A stretch of 64,000 nt of DNA from Desulfopila sp. IMCC35008 (GCF_010646885.2 NZ_CP050700.1:6020001-6084000); one strand, 5' to 3'. Positions 36,618 through 44,722 are shown, counted from the first letter of the stretch. The notes: generated by a model not told the origin, from the sequence alone. A program made the numbers and translations.

Positions 36618-37030
36618 CTACTGCTTATAAATGTAGGTTCCTACATGCTCCCCGTTAATGGCCTTGGTTATATTGCCCGGGACCATGCCGTTTATTACAT
36701 GGAGTTTTTCTATAACCTCTCTGTTCTGCAGGATTTCCAGGCAGGGCCGCTCGACGACCAGGTCGTCCTGGTCCTTGTCGAGGAGATCCTGGGCACCAAT
36801 TTCCGGGATAAATGTAGCGTCCGGATCTTTTTTGGGATCGCAGGCAACGCCTTTGCCCCTCGATCACAGATCGACTGGCCGCCTATTTTAAGTACCACCA
36901 CATCAGGATAAAGTCTTTCCTGCGGCGCGATATCCAGTTTGTCAATAAACTCCTTGCTGACAAGACTTTCGCCCATAAGCGCGCTCTTCACATGCAGTCT
37001 TTTACCGTCTTTTACACGGACGAGTGCCAT
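36618..37030 (-). pseudogene. Molybdenum storage protein subunit, internally deleted
   Basis: Two pieces of one gene in different frames. The 5' piece starts at 37030 (MALVRVKDGKRLHVKSALMG) and reaches VVVLKIGGQSICDRG, the N-terminal amino-acid-kinase motif of molybdenum storage subunits (MosA/MosB-like). The 3' piece, one frame over, reads DPKKDPDATFIPEIG, DLVVERPCLEILQN and VINGMVPGNITKAINGEHVG, the C-terminal part of the same family, and stops at 36618. About 125 middle residues (nucleotide- and metal-binding core) are missing compared with the family. The join is near 36860, so the product cannot be functional. Confidence 0.8.
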
Positions 37031-37122
37031 GTAGATCTCCTTATTTCAGGCTGCGTGTGCCTGGGATTGGTTATAATGAGAAGATGTTACTACAGTTGTG
37101 AGCAGAAATACTGCGTGCCTGA

Positions 37123-37530
37123 GAAGAGAGAAAAGTCTTTGAAGAGTACGCAAATCCAATTATTTTTGCGAAACTTTTGGGAGTTCATTTATCCGAGCAT
37201 GGAGGAACCGGGGAGGGGGTAATCGGTGCTCTTGCAGGGGTTGGGCTCAGGTTGTTTGGTTCGGACGGCAGGATGCGGGGCTGGTACACTGACTGTTTTC
37301 AAGGAGAAGAAATTTCGGCAATAGAGTTGCTGCAGCGAACAGGGCACGCAAGGGTGGTTAATCAAGAATGTATGGATGTCCCCGGCTCCGACATTATCAG
37401 GATCGAAGATAGAAGGGTTAAGAAAGTGCTCATGGGCGGCAAAGAGGTCATACCCTTGGTCAAAGCAGCCGAAGGAGGAGTTCAGGCTAAATGGGCTACT
37501 TTGACCAAGGAGGAGGTGAAGCGGTTTTAA
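37123..37530 (+). pseudogene. C-terminal gene fragment with GGTGEGVIGALAGVG motif
   Basis: An open frame starting after a stop, with no good ribosome binding site; the first plausible start is TTG at 37177. The sequence LGVHLSEHGGTGEGVIGALAGVGLRLFGSDG and the charged tail (VLMGGKEVIPLVKAAEGG) look like the conserved C-terminal end of a larger protein. The glycine motif recalls agmatinylcytidine synthase (TiaS/DUF1743)-like proteins. Upstream frames are interrupted, so the front of the gene seems lost. It lies head-to-head with the molybdenum-storage pseudogene. The family is uncertain. Confidence 0.5.
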
Positions 37531-37713
37531 GCGTCATCGGTTGCGGTCATCAACCGGGGTGACACCACTTCTTGGTATGACATCACAGGTGGAGGGCAGA
37601 CTCTCATCTGTGACTATTCCTTTGCCGGATAAACGTTCTGGCCGGCAAAAGTGAGGAGTTGTCCGGATATGGTCGGACAACCAGTACAGCGATTTATTGG
37701 TCCTACACGTTAC

Positions 37714-37724
37714 TGGTCTGACCA
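37714..37724. promoter_or_regulatory. FadR/GntR-type operator, site 1
   Basis: Palindrome TGGTCTGACCA, matching the TGGTnnnACCA half-site pattern bound by FadR-subfamily regulators such as PdhR, GlcC and LldR. It lies 172 bases before the GntR start. Confidence 0.7.
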
Positions 37725-37852
37725 CAATATATTTTATCTTTACCTGCTTGTCAAGCGCCATATTTATCTTTCTTGTTCTTTTTTTATCTGCTATTATCAG
37801 CCCAATTAAAAGGACTAAGGTATTAATAGGCTGAACTGCCTGCAATGCAATA

Positions 37853-37863
37853 TGGTCTGACCA
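37853..37863. promoter_or_regulatory. FadR/GntR-type operator, site 2
   Basis: A second identical TGGTCTGACCA, 23 bases before the start codon of the GntR gene. It is well placed for autoregulation, and the two sites together may allow looping. Confidence 0.75.
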
Positions 37864-37885
37864 TCATTGAATCTCTGGAATATTT

Positions 37886-38620
37886 ATGGATGCAGTATTT
37901 AAAGAAGTAAAAGTAGAGAAGGTCTCAGATAAAATAGTCAATCAACTGATCGACCTGATTACCGAGGGCAAGCTCCTGCCCGGTGAAAAGCTGCCGAGCG
38001 AAAGGCGGCTGACCGACCTGTTCGGGGTTGGGCGCTCATCCTTGCGGGAAGCCTTAAACACCCTGGAAACCTTGGGTTTTATCGAGATTAAGAAACGGAA
38101 AGGCAACTATGTAAAAAATATGGATGGGGCGGTTGCCCTCAATCCATTGAAGAAGATTATGCAGGTTGATCAGAAGCGTATCGTCGAGCTTTATGAGGTG
38201 CGCAGGAGCATTGAGCAGTCATCAGCAAGGGAGGCAGCCGAAAACAGGACCGGTGAGGATCTTGCAGCCATGCATAAAGCGCTGCACCTGTTTAATCATT
38301 CAGCTGAAAAGCTTGTTTTTTCATGGGATGATGAAATTGCCTTTCATCTGGCGATAGCCCGGGCTTCCCATAATTTCCTTCGGCTGCATACATTGAAATC
38401 CATCTTTGATTTTGCCCGGGAATTCCTGGAGCCGGTCCTGCATGGGTTTATCTGCAGTGAAGAGCGCATGAACACGGTATTTAGCCAACACACTGCAATC
38501 TATGAGGCCATCGAGGCTCAGGATAAGGATCTCTCCCGTCATCTCATGCGAGAGCATTTGTTCGGCACCAATAAAAAACTCTCAGATTTCTTCCAGGAAA
38601 AAAAGATGAGGCTTTTGTGA
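37886..38620 (+). CDS. GntR-family (FadR subfamily) regulator with FCD domain
   Basis: 244 residues. N-terminal winged helix (residues about 10-80) with the conserved LLPGEKLPSERRLTDLFGVG and SSLREALNTLETLGFIE. The C-terminal all-helical FCD ligand domain follows (LYEVRRSIEQSSAREAAENR, WDDEIAFHLAIARASHN, HTAIYEAIEAQD), with metal-binding His and Asp typical of regulators of organic-acid use. Two identical TGGTCTGACCA operators lie in its own promoter region. The genes it would normally control are not next to it: the neighbouring locus is decayed and the next gene is convergent. The inducer is unknown, possibly lactate, glycolate or pyruvate. Confidence 0.92.
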   Translation: MDAVFKEVKVEKVSDKIVNQLIDLITEGKLLPGEKLPSERRLTDLFGVGRSSLREALNTLETLGFIEIKKRKGNYVKNMDGAVALNPLKKIMQVDQKRIVELYEVRRSIEQSSAREAAENRTGEDLAAMHKALHLFNHSAEKLVFSWDDEIAFHLAIARASHNFLRLHTLKSIFDFAREFLEPVLHGFICSEERMNTVFSQHTAIYEAIEAQDKDLSRHLMREHLFGTNKKLSDFFQEKKMRLL

Positions 38621-38647
38621 AAAGGCTAAAGTGTTGGCCACATATGC

Positions 38648-38689
38648 ATAAAGAAAAGCGGTGTGATGTAATCTGCTGCTTTTCTTTAT
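38648..38689. terminator. Bidirectional terminator after the GntR gene
   Basis: Perfect 12-bp arms ATAAAGAAAAGC (38648-38659) and GCTTTTCTTTAT (38678-38689). It lies between convergent genes, and the right arm includes the stop codon of the gene on the other strand. Confidence 0.75.
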
Positions 38690-39117
38690 AGATCGAACAA
38701 TTTATTCAATTCCACAACCAGCGGGTGTTTTCCTATGCCCGGTGACATCCTGCGTTCAGGGATAAAAGATATTTTCCTGCCGAATGGTGAATTGTTTTTT
38801 AATGTAAACCATACCAGCCTGGGGCTGAGATAAGTCGAGCCGTCGACCGTCTCAATGTCCGCAACCTGGATTTCTACTTCTTTTAGAAAATTCGATACGA
38901 TAAGGCCTTCTTTTCCAAGGGATACCTTTTTGATGTTGCCGGTGGTGAAAAATATAAATGTGGCAAACAGGACCCATATTACCATGTACTGAATCCACTT
39001 TGGGTCTGAAGGCCCAGCAAGAAGGACCTCACGGGTGCCAAAACCAAAGCCGGCAATCCATATCAGGATAACAATATATTTGTAAAAAAATGTCAGTGAT
39101 GACGAAAGCTCTTTCAT
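38686..39117 (-). CDS. Two-helix membrane protein of unknown function
   Basis: 143 residues. Two membrane helices (YKYIVILIWIAGFGFG and WIQYMVIWVLFATFIFFTTG) are followed by about 80 soluble residues with beta character (VSLGKEGLIVSNFLKEVEIQVADIETVDG) resembling a PH-like domain. No catalytic motif is visible. It stands alone, convergent with the GntR gene, and its stop codon sits in the shared terminator stem. Confidence 0.7.
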   Translation of the reverse strand: MKELSSSLTFFYKYIVILIWIAGFGFGTREVLLAGPSDPKWIQYMVIWVLFATFIFFTTGNIKKVSLGKEGLIVSNFLKEVEIQVADIETVDGSTYLSPRLVWFTLKNNSPFGRKISFIPERRMSPGIGKHPLVVELNKLFDL

Positions 39118-39328
39118 GTGGTCCGTTCCTTTGCTTGCATCTGTTATGGTATGCTACAGGCGGGTTTTCATATTACCCTTTCCGTTCTGTTGGTACAATC
39201 TTATATGAACTGTAACGGTTTGATTTTCGAGAAACTGTATCTGTTCAGTTTTATTTGAGATGATATTGTAAATAATACAGGATCAAGGTGCCAATGATTT
39301 TCCAGGAACACTGGTAAGGAGAGAGAAG

Positions 39329-40009
39329 GTGATTGTTCAGATAGTAAACGGGATGCGCCAGGCTGTGCCTATTGTCCTTGGGTATATACCCGTAGGGTTT
39401 GCTTATGGAGTACTTGCGGAGAAAAGCGGACTTGGTCCGCTTACCGGTATTGGCATGTCCATTATCGTTTTTGCCGGTAGTGCCCAGTTGATAGGAGCCG
39501 GTCTTTTTGCTGCTGGGGCATCACCGCTTACCTTGATAGTGACTACTTTTGTGGTCAATTTACGGCATTTGTTAATGTCCGCTGCACTGGCGCCAAAGTT
39601 GCACGGCTGGAAGAAGTGGCAGCTTGCCCTTTTTGGGTATGAGTTGACGGATGAAACATTTGCCCTCCACACCATGCGGATGAAAGAAGAGTCGCCGCCA
39701 AAAGCAGAAACATTTGCTGTTAATGTAACGGCCCAGTCCTCATGGGTTTTCGGGTCAATAATCGGGTATCTGTTGGGGGGGCAAATCGCAGATGTGCGAC
39801 CAATCGGACTAGACTACGCCCTGCCGGCTATGTTTATTGCTTTGCTCGTTCCCCAGTTCGTTAAGCCGGTGTACCTGGTGACGGCGGTTGTTTCCGGTCT
39901 GCTTTCGGTTACCCTTTACTTGCTTGGTTTTAGCCAGTCGCATGTTATTGCCGCGACTGTAATTGCATCAACACTTGGACTGGGTGTGGAACAATGGATG
40001 AAAAAGTAA
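39329..40009 (+). CDS. azlC: AzlC family branched-chain amino acid exporter subunit
   Basis: 226 residues with about six membrane segments. Family motifs are visible: AVPIVLGYIPVGFAYGVLAEKSG, FAGSAQLIGAGLFAAGASPLT, TTFVVNLRHLLMSAAL and GYELTDETFAL. The start is GTG at 39329 behind GAGAGAGAAG. It pairs with AzlD, encoded next with a 16-base overlap; the two form an exporter of branched-chain amino acids or related compounds (AzlCD, YgaZH). Confidence 0.92.
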   Translation: MIVQIVNGMRQAVPIVLGYIPVGFAYGVLAEKSGLGPLTGIGMSIIVFAGSAQLIGAGLFAAGASPLTLIVTTFVVNLRHLLMSAALAPKLHGWKKWQLALFGYELTDETFALHTMRMKEESPPKAETFAVNVTAQSSWVFGSIIGYLLGGQIADVRPIGLDYALPAMFIALLVPQFVKPVYLVTAVVSGLLSVTLYLLGFSQSHVIAATVIASTLGLGVEQWMKK

Positions 40010-40329
40010 TCTTTCTGACAATTTGCGGGATGGGGCTTGTTACCTATATTCCCAGAATTGTGCCGATGATGCTTCTGTCCGGGCGGCAACTGGCTCCCTG
40101 GATCGTCCGTTGGCTAAGTTTTGTACCGGCAACAGTGCTGTCAGCCCTGTTGCTGCCGGGGCTGATCTGCTCTGATGGCTCTCTGGTCATTTCATCTGAA
40201 AATGTATTCCTGCTGGCGGCAGTTCCTACCTTTCTGGTTGCCTGGCGGACAGGTTCATTCTTTGGGACCGTCGCAACTGGCATGATATTGGTTGCCCTGA
40301 TGCGTTATTTTGGTCTGGGTGCTGTATAA
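39994..40329 (+). CDS. azlD: AzlD family exporter small subunit
   Basis: 111 residues with three or four membrane segments. MGLVTYIPRIVPMMLLSGR and IVRWLSFVPATVLSALLLPGL are AzlD/YgaH hallmarks. The start overlaps the azlC stop by 16 bases, so the two are made together. Confidence 0.9.
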   Translation: MDEKVIFLTICGMGLVTYIPRIVPMMLLSGRQLAPWIVRWLSFVPATVLSALLLPGLICSDGSLVISSENVFLLAAVPTFLVAWRTGSFFGTVATGMILVALMRYFGLGAV

Positions 40330-40368
40330 AGCGCACAGGCATTTTCGTTAGTTCATCCTCAATCATCC

Positions 40369-41238
40369 TTATTCAATGCTTCTGGCTTGAACCCTCAGGC
40401 TGAGCAGGGAGTGAACAGTCAAGGCACCTATTACAACAGTCCCGCCAATAAGTGCGTTGGTTCCGGGCTCTTCCCCCATTACAAGCCAGATGAAGAGTGG
40501 GCCGAGGACTGTTTCAATGGGCATGAGCAAGCTGACTTCCGGGGAGGAAAGATATCGGGGGCCAAGTGTCACCAGACCGAAAGCAACCACCAGAACGATC
40601 CCGAGCAGCAGCAGCAGGATAACGGTGCGTGGCTGTGGATCCGGAAAATCAGCGGGGAAAAAAGTCACAATACCAACCATAAAGCCGCTCAATGCCGTGG
40701 CCGGGACCATATTCCTGGCTCGACTTTTTCTGGTGATAGTGAAGGCACCCGCCATGGCCATGGAGGATATAGTGGCGAACATATCACCGACGAGGTAGCC
40801 TTCACCAACACTGTCTGAGACGATATATACAATGGCCAGTGTTACCACAATCATGGTGACATAGCTTCTCGGGAAGATATGCTCTTTTAAGAACAGTCTG
40901 CTGAAAAATGCTGCAAACATAGACGATGCGCTGACAATTATCAGGGTATTGGCTACCGTGGTGAAATAGAGGGCGCTGACAAAGCAGACCGTGCTGACAG
41001 AAAAGAGACAGGCGATATACATACCGTTTTTACCTATACCCAGGAATTGTTGCGGTGTCTCTCTCCGGTAGTAGAGCCAGGTGAGAAAGGTAAGGCCGAT
41101 ACCGATCATGAATCCCCTGCAGGACAGAAGCGCCCAGCGGTCAATAGCCAGCAGTCTCACCAGCAGTGTATCCGGGGAAATAGCCAGAACTCCGGCAGTG
41201 GTAATAAGCAGGCCTTTTGCCTGTGTACTGAGTTTCAA
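40369..41238 (-). CDS. DMT-family (EamA) membrane transporter
   Basis: 289 residues with ten membrane segments and two EamA domains. Visible are KGLLITTAGVLAISPDTLLVRLLAIDRWALLSCRG at the start and SPEVSLLMPIETVLGPLFIWLVMGEEP in the second half, the family's end signature. It converges with azlD, 39 bp apart. It is the third EamA transporter in the window; the substrate is unknown. Confidence 0.87.
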   Translation of the reverse strand: MKLSTQAKGLLITTAGVLAISPDTLLVRLLAIDRWALLSCRGFMIGIGLTFLTWLYYRRETPQQFLGIGKNGMYIACLFSVSTVCFVSALYFTTVANTLIIVSASSMFAAFFSRLFLKEHIFPRSYVTMIVVTLAIVYIVSDSVGEGYLVGDMFATISSMAMAGAFTITRKSRARNMVPATALSGFMVGIVTFFPADFPDPQPRTVILLLLLGIVLVVAFGLVTLGPRYLSSPEVSLLMPIETVLGPLFIWLVMGEEPGTNALIGGTVVIGALTVHSLLSLRVQARSIE

Positions 41239-41332
41239 TGAACTGTTATCCCTGCAGTAAAGGTTTGTCGGATGTAAATGTATCTACCACGCTCATTGAG
41301 AGAGTACCAGTGTGGAGCAAAAACGGTTGGTG

Positions 41333-41698
41333 TTATTCCAGGGAGATATAGCAGTCAGGAGTGAATCGTGGTGTGCACAACGCATAAAAGGTAAGATCGT
41401 CAGAACCATGATTAGCTATTCGTTGTCGAATACCGGCCGGAATAAACACAACATCGCCGGTTGCAATCGGCACTGGTTGATCCTCGCCGATTTCAACCTG
41501 TCCGGTTCCGGAAATTATCAGATATCTTTCATCGACATCGCGCAGCACATGCCAGGCCGTAGTTATCCCGGGTTCGACGCGGGCTATGGCAACCGAGAGG
41601 GCTTCGTTTTCCGGGTCGTTCGCCACCTCGGTAATATAACACCTTTCCCGGGTGAAGTATTCACGTGCATTGCTGGCTTTATATACGTGCTTTGACAT
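41333..41698 (-). CDS. Small cupin-domain protein
   Basis: 121 residues forming one cupin fold. GITTAWHVLRDVDERYLIISGTGQVEIG is motif 1 (only one clear metal-ligand His), and FIPAGIRQRIANHGSDDL is motif 2, where the expected His is replaced. Metal binding may thus be weak or altered. ITTAWHVLRDVDERY resembles cupins that act as mannose-6-phosphate isomerase-like proteins. It lies on the same strand as the dodecin gene, with a 9-bp-stem hairpin between them. Confidence 0.83.
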   Translation of the reverse strand: MSKHVYKASNAREYFTRERCYITEVANDPENEALSVAIARVEPGITTAWHVLRDVDERYLIISGTGQVEIGEDQPVPIATGDVVFIPAGIRQRIANHGSDDLTFYALCTPRFTPDCYISLE

Positions 41699-41720
41699 AC
41701 AGGGTCGCGGGGTTCGGTTC

Positions 41721-41755
41721 CCGGCGGTCTCGAGTAAAAAGGTGGTGACCGCCGG
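41721..41755. other. Hairpin between cupin and dodecin genes
   Basis: Perfect 9-bp arms CCGGCGGTC (41721-41729) and GACCGCCGG (41747-41755). No T tract follows on the minus strand and an A run follows on the plus strand, so terminator activity is uncertain. Confidence 0.5.
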
Positions 41756-41768
41756 AAAAAAGAGTCGT

Positions 41769-41981
41769 TTATTCAGAGACGATCTTAAACGAAATTTTCA
41801 CCTTGGCACGAAAGCAAAGAACATCTTCATCATCAAGTTTCATGTCAAGGGTGCCGATCTCTGCGATTCGCATATCCCTTATACTGAGACCTGCTGACTT
41901 CACTGCGTTTTTTGCAGCGTCCTCCCAGGATACAGGGCTAGATCCAACGAGTTCTATGACTTTGTAGACACTTTCCGGCAT
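41769..41981 (-). CDS. Dodecin-family protein lacking the flavin-stacking tryptophan
   Basis: 70 residues from the ATG at 41981, which has a strong AAGGAGG ribosome binding site 6-7 bases upstream; an upstream start would add 16 unrelated residues. VYKVIELVGSSPVSWEDAAKNAV is the dodecin N-terminal block. Flavin-binding dodecins have LRWFEV in the next strand; here it is MRIAEI, so the Trp that stacks on flavin is replaced by Ile. The protein may still form the 12-subunit shell but bind another ligand. Confidence 0.88.
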   Translation of the reverse strand: MPESVYKVIELVGSSPVSWEDAAKNAVKSAGLSIRDMRIAEIGTLDMKLDDEDVLCFRAKVKISFKIVSE

Positions 41982-42301
41982 GACATCCCTCCTTATTGGG
42001 GTTTTGGGGCTGGAAGACAGTAGCGACACGTGTGTAAACCGCTCAGATTACTGCCCGTTGCAAAACAGATCACGTCGACATCTACAAAAGATCAGGCGCG
42101 TTTCGCCTGTTAATTATAATTATGGAACTGATAAAGAATTACTTCATAATGCTATTGTAGCAGGCGTCGAAAAAAAACAGAAGGCGAAAGCGGATTTCTC
42201 TTTGTCTTGCTTGCCTCATAGGTTGGCAGAACATATTGTGTGATCTTTAATGAGTCTGCAGGATGCAAGGTTAACAATAATAAAACACAAGAGGAGCAAT
42301 C
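41982..42301. other. Divergent intergenic region, dodecin / flavoprotein
   Basis: About 320 bp between divergent genes. A hairpin with arms CAGGCG (42093-42098) and CGCCTG (42104-42109) and a 5-base loop is followed by TTAATTATAATTATG-type AT-rich DNA. No gene is supported here. Confidence 0.45.
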
Positions 42302-42901
42302 ATGTACGCTTTGGCCATAAACGGTAGTCCCCGAAAAGGGGGCAATACAGAAATACTGCTGCAACACGCTCTCAAGCCTCTTGATGATGCAGGCTGGGAA
42401 ACGGAATTTATTCAGGTTGGCGGCAAAAATATCCGGGGTTGTATGGCCTGTGGTAAATGTCGCGAGAAGCAGAATCAGCGCTGTGCCATAAAGAACGATA
42501 TTTTTAATGATATCATGGCAAAAATGCTCAAGGCTGACGCCCTTATTTTGGGGTCACCAACATATTTCACCGATGTGAGTGCTGAGATGAAAGCGCTACT
42601 GGATCGTTCGGGTTTTGTGGCTGTTACCAACGGTCGGTTGTTTAAAGGCAAGATAGGTGCTGCGGTCGTGGCGGTCCGCAGGGGGGGAGCCACCCATGTG
42701 TATGATACCATCAATCACATGTACCTCATGAACCAGATGATCGTGCCCGGCTCAACCTACTGGAATTTTGGTATAGGGCTGGATAAGGGAGACGTGGAGT
42801 CGGATGAAGAAGGGTTGAACAATATGCGGAACCTGGGCGAGACTATTGACTGGCTGGGAAAAGCCATTGCCCCTCATATGGCGAGCTTGCCGCAACCCTG
42901 A
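42302..42901 (+). CDS. Iron-sulfur flavoprotein / NADPH-dependent FMN reductase family
   Basis: 199 residues of flavodoxin fold. INGSPRKGGNTEILL binds the FMN phosphate. GCMACGKCREKQNQRCAIKND is the compact cysteine motif of the Isf family, able to bind one 4Fe-4S cluster. LILGSPTYFTDVSAEMKALLDR is the second FMN-contact block. The start is the ATG at 42302 with AGAGGAG upstream. Proteins of this kind pass electrons between ferredoxin and other acceptors or reduce oxygen species in anaerobes. The partner is unknown. Confidence 0.92.
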   Translation: MYALAINGSPRKGGNTEILLQHALKPLDDAGWETEFIQVGGKNIRGCMACGKCREKQNQRCAIKNDIFNDIMAKMLKADALILGSPTYFTDVSAEMKALLDRSGFVAVTNGRLFKGKIGAAVVAVRRGGATHVYDTINHMYLMNQMIVPGSTYWNFGIGLDKGDVESDEEGLNNMRNLGETIDWLGKAIAPHMASLPQP

Positions 42902-42952
42902 TTGGGAGTTCTCAATACCTTGACGACGGCCAGGCATCCTGACCTGACAGGA

Positions 42953-43432
42953 TTACTTCCTGCTGTAATAGTGAACAGTAAACGGCTCGCTTCCCCCTTC
43001 GTACCGAATGGAATCTGTTTCCCTGTAAAGGGAGGTTGAGAATTCGGGGAAGGAACAGTCGCCATCTACATCACGGTCCAGAATCGTCAGGATAAGCGTG
43101 TCGGCTTTATCCAGTGCGATCTCAAAAATCTGGCTGCCGCCGAGAATAAACGCTTTCTTGGTACTTTTGGGACAGAGCGCTAACGCCGCTTCAAAAGAAC
43201 TCGCGTTGTCAGCGCCTGGACTGTGGTATTGACTGTTTCGGCTGATGACGATGTTTTGTCTTCCTGGGAGCGGCTTTTTAAGTGATTCAAATGTCTTCCG
43301 TCCCATGATGACCGGGTAGCCCATGGTTGTCTCCTTGAAAAAACGGAGTTCTTCCGGGATGTGCCAGGGGATGATGTTGTCCCGACCGATTATTCGGTTT
43401 TTTGCCATGGCTGCAATCAGGATGATTTCCAT
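42953..43432 (-). CDS. folA: Dihydrofolate reductase
   Basis: Reduces dihydrofolate to tetrahydrofolate with NADPH. 159 residues, the normal length. Motifs are IIAAMAKNRIIGRDNIIPWHIPEELRFFK (substrate site with the Trp and acidic residue region), MGYPVIMGRKTFESL (NADPH site) and FILGGSQIFEIAL. The catalytic acidic residue lies in HIPEELRFF (Glu instead of Asp, as in many bacteria). No thyA gene is beside it. Confidence 0.95.
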   Translation of the reverse strand: MEIILIAAMAKNRIIGRDNIIPWHIPEELRFFKETTMGYPVIMGRKTFESLKKPLPGRQNIVISRNSQYHSPGADNASSFEAALALCPKSTKKAFILGGSQIFEIALDKADTLILTILDRDVDGDCSFPEFSTSLYRETDSIRYEGGSEPFTVHYYSRK

Positions 43433-43749
43433 AAATTGATACCCTTATTGTGACTATCCGGACTGAGGGTGGTCCGAAGTGTCCTGAATCATAGAAGATA
43501 AGAAATGTGTTGTGTTTCCCGCATGTTCTGTTAGATAATGGAACTATATAGGTCCGTGAGGTCGATTGTCAAGAATTGTTGATTTGCTCTGAACAACATG
43601 GCTTGATGTTTGATACGGCACAACATATATTTTTGTGTTTTTTAAAGGGCCGGGCAGTTAGCGAGCGAGCGAGCGAGGGAGTTCATGAACAGAAGGTTGA
43701 TAGTTATCGATAAAGTATGGCGAAACTGTCTGCGGGGCAGAGGGACACG
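43433..43749. other. Divergent intergenic region with a GCGA tandem repeat
   Basis: About 317 bp between folA and the zinc-ribbon gene. It contains four GCGA units at 43661-43677, about 70-90 bases before the next start. A short T-rich stretch lies at 43626-43643. An in-frame ATG at 43717 lacks a ribosome binding site. Confidence 0.45.
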
Positions 43750-44244
43750 ATGAGGATAGCGTGTCCGTGCTGCGGGGTTTTCGGAACAGCAGATGATTCC
43801 TATAGTGGAAGGAAAATACGCTGCCCGAAATGTGACGAGGTGTTTCGTTGCATGGAAGAAGATGTCGAAATTACTCTTCCTGATGATATCGCAGACCCGG
43901 CCTGTGTAGACGAGACCACAGAGGAAGTGACAGCGGAACTTTTTGATCTTCCGGATTCGGTGCCCGAGCAGGCTCCGGATGATGATTTGATAGTCGAGTT
44001 TTGCGATTACTGTAGTAGTGAAGGGAAACCCGGGGAACGCCTTGAGATTGTCGATATGAAAAAAGCCTGCGCCGATTGTTTGCCTTTACTGACCGGGTCA
44101 GGCGGCAAAACGGCCAACGGATTTCAACCTGACGCCGATTGGGCTTTGGAAACCCAAAGAACGCTTACGTTACATAGAAAGCAGGGAAGAAAATCTCTGG
44201 TAGAAAATGTTGTTGGCCTCTTTAAGAGGCTCTTTTCACGATAA
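43750..44244 (+). CDS. Zinc-ribbon protein of unknown function
   Basis: 164 residues from the ATG at 43750 (MRIACPCCGVFGTADD), which has GAGGG 5 bases upstream; the ATG at 43717 has none. An MJ0042-type zinc ribbon (CPCCGVF...KIRCPKCDEVF) starts the protein. A long acidic stretch follows, then a second cysteine set (FCDYCSSEG...KACADCLPLL). The protein ends in an amphipathic, basic tail (VENVVGLFKRLFSR) that could touch the membrane. It lies 25 bp before the NfeD gene in an apparent three-gene operon. Confidence 0.75.
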   Translation: MRIACPCCGVFGTADDSYSGRKIRCPKCDEVFRCMEEDVEITLPDDIADPACVDETTEEVTAELFDLPDSVPEQAPDDDLIVEFCDYCSSEGKPGERLEIVDMKKACADCLPLLTGSGGKTANGFQPDADWALETQRTLTLHRKQGRKSLVENVVGLFKRLFSR

Positions 44245-44269
44245 AATAGTTTACATAAGGGAATGCACA

Positions 44270-44722
44270 ATGGATTTCACGACCCCGCCACTGTTCTGGT
44301 TTCTTTCCGGAGTTGTCCTGTTTATTCTGGAGATGGTGGTACCCGGTTTTGTCCTCTTTTTCTTTGGTGTCGGTGCCTGGATCACGGCATTGTTGAGTTG
44401 GCTGTTGCCGATCGGGATTAACAGCCAGATCCTGATCTTTACTGTCTTCTCAGTTGTTGCCCTTCTTGTCTTACGACGACTGGTGAAGAAATCCTTTAGT
44501 GGTGATTCCACGAACGAGAACGAGGAAGATTCTCTTGCAGAAAAGGGAGCCCTCGTAGAGATCATACAGGATATTGTTCCACCGGCCGAAGGGAAAGTAA
44601 AATATTCGGGTACAACCTGGCGGGCTACTGCGGATAGTGCCATGAGAGATGGAGATCTTGCCGAAATTGTGGAACAACAGGGGCTTGTAATCAAGGTGAA
44701 GCCCGTTACCAATAACCAATAA
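44270..44722 (+). CDS. NfeD-family membrane protein
   Basis: 150 residues: three membrane helices (PPLFWFLSGVVLFILEMVVPGFVLFFFGVGAW and the next) and a C-terminal OB-fold NfeD domain (EKGALVEIIQDIVPPAEGKVKYSGTTWRATAD). The start is the ATG at 44270 (MDFTTPPLFW) behind AAGGGA. NfeD proteins partner with SPFH proteins, and one is encoded 27 bp downstream. The pair is thought to organise membrane microdomains or protein quality control. Confidence 0.92.
   Translation: MDFTTPPLFWFLSGVVLFILEMVVPGFVLFFFGVGAWITALLSWLLPIGINSQILIFTVFSVVALLVLRRLVKKSFSGDSTNENEEDSLAEKGALVEIIQDIVPPAEGKVKYSGTTWRATADSAMRDGDLAEIVEQQGLVIKVKPVTNNQ

Larger units (their letters stand above)
37531..37885. other. Regulatory intergenic region before the GntR gene
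   Basis: About 355 bp with several inverted repeats. TTTGCCGG/CCGGCAAA (37621-37628 with 37642-37649) may be the transcription end of the fragment upstream. GTTGTCCG/CGGACAAC lies at 37658-37665 with 37674-37681. The two TGGTCTGACCA sites are listed separately. An antisense open frame here has no recognisable domain. Confidence 0.5.

Noticed and set aside
36528-36911. Plus-strand open frames over the molybdenum-storage relic
   Set aside because: They are shadows; the minus-strand pieces carry family motifs on both sides of the join.
37534-37845. Antisense 103-residue open frame before the GntR gene
   Set aside because: It spans operators and inverted repeats and has no recognisable domain.
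41700-41760. tRNA-like GGTTCGGTTCCC stretch
   Set aside because: No cloverleaf could be drawn; the pairing is a simple 9-bp hairpin.
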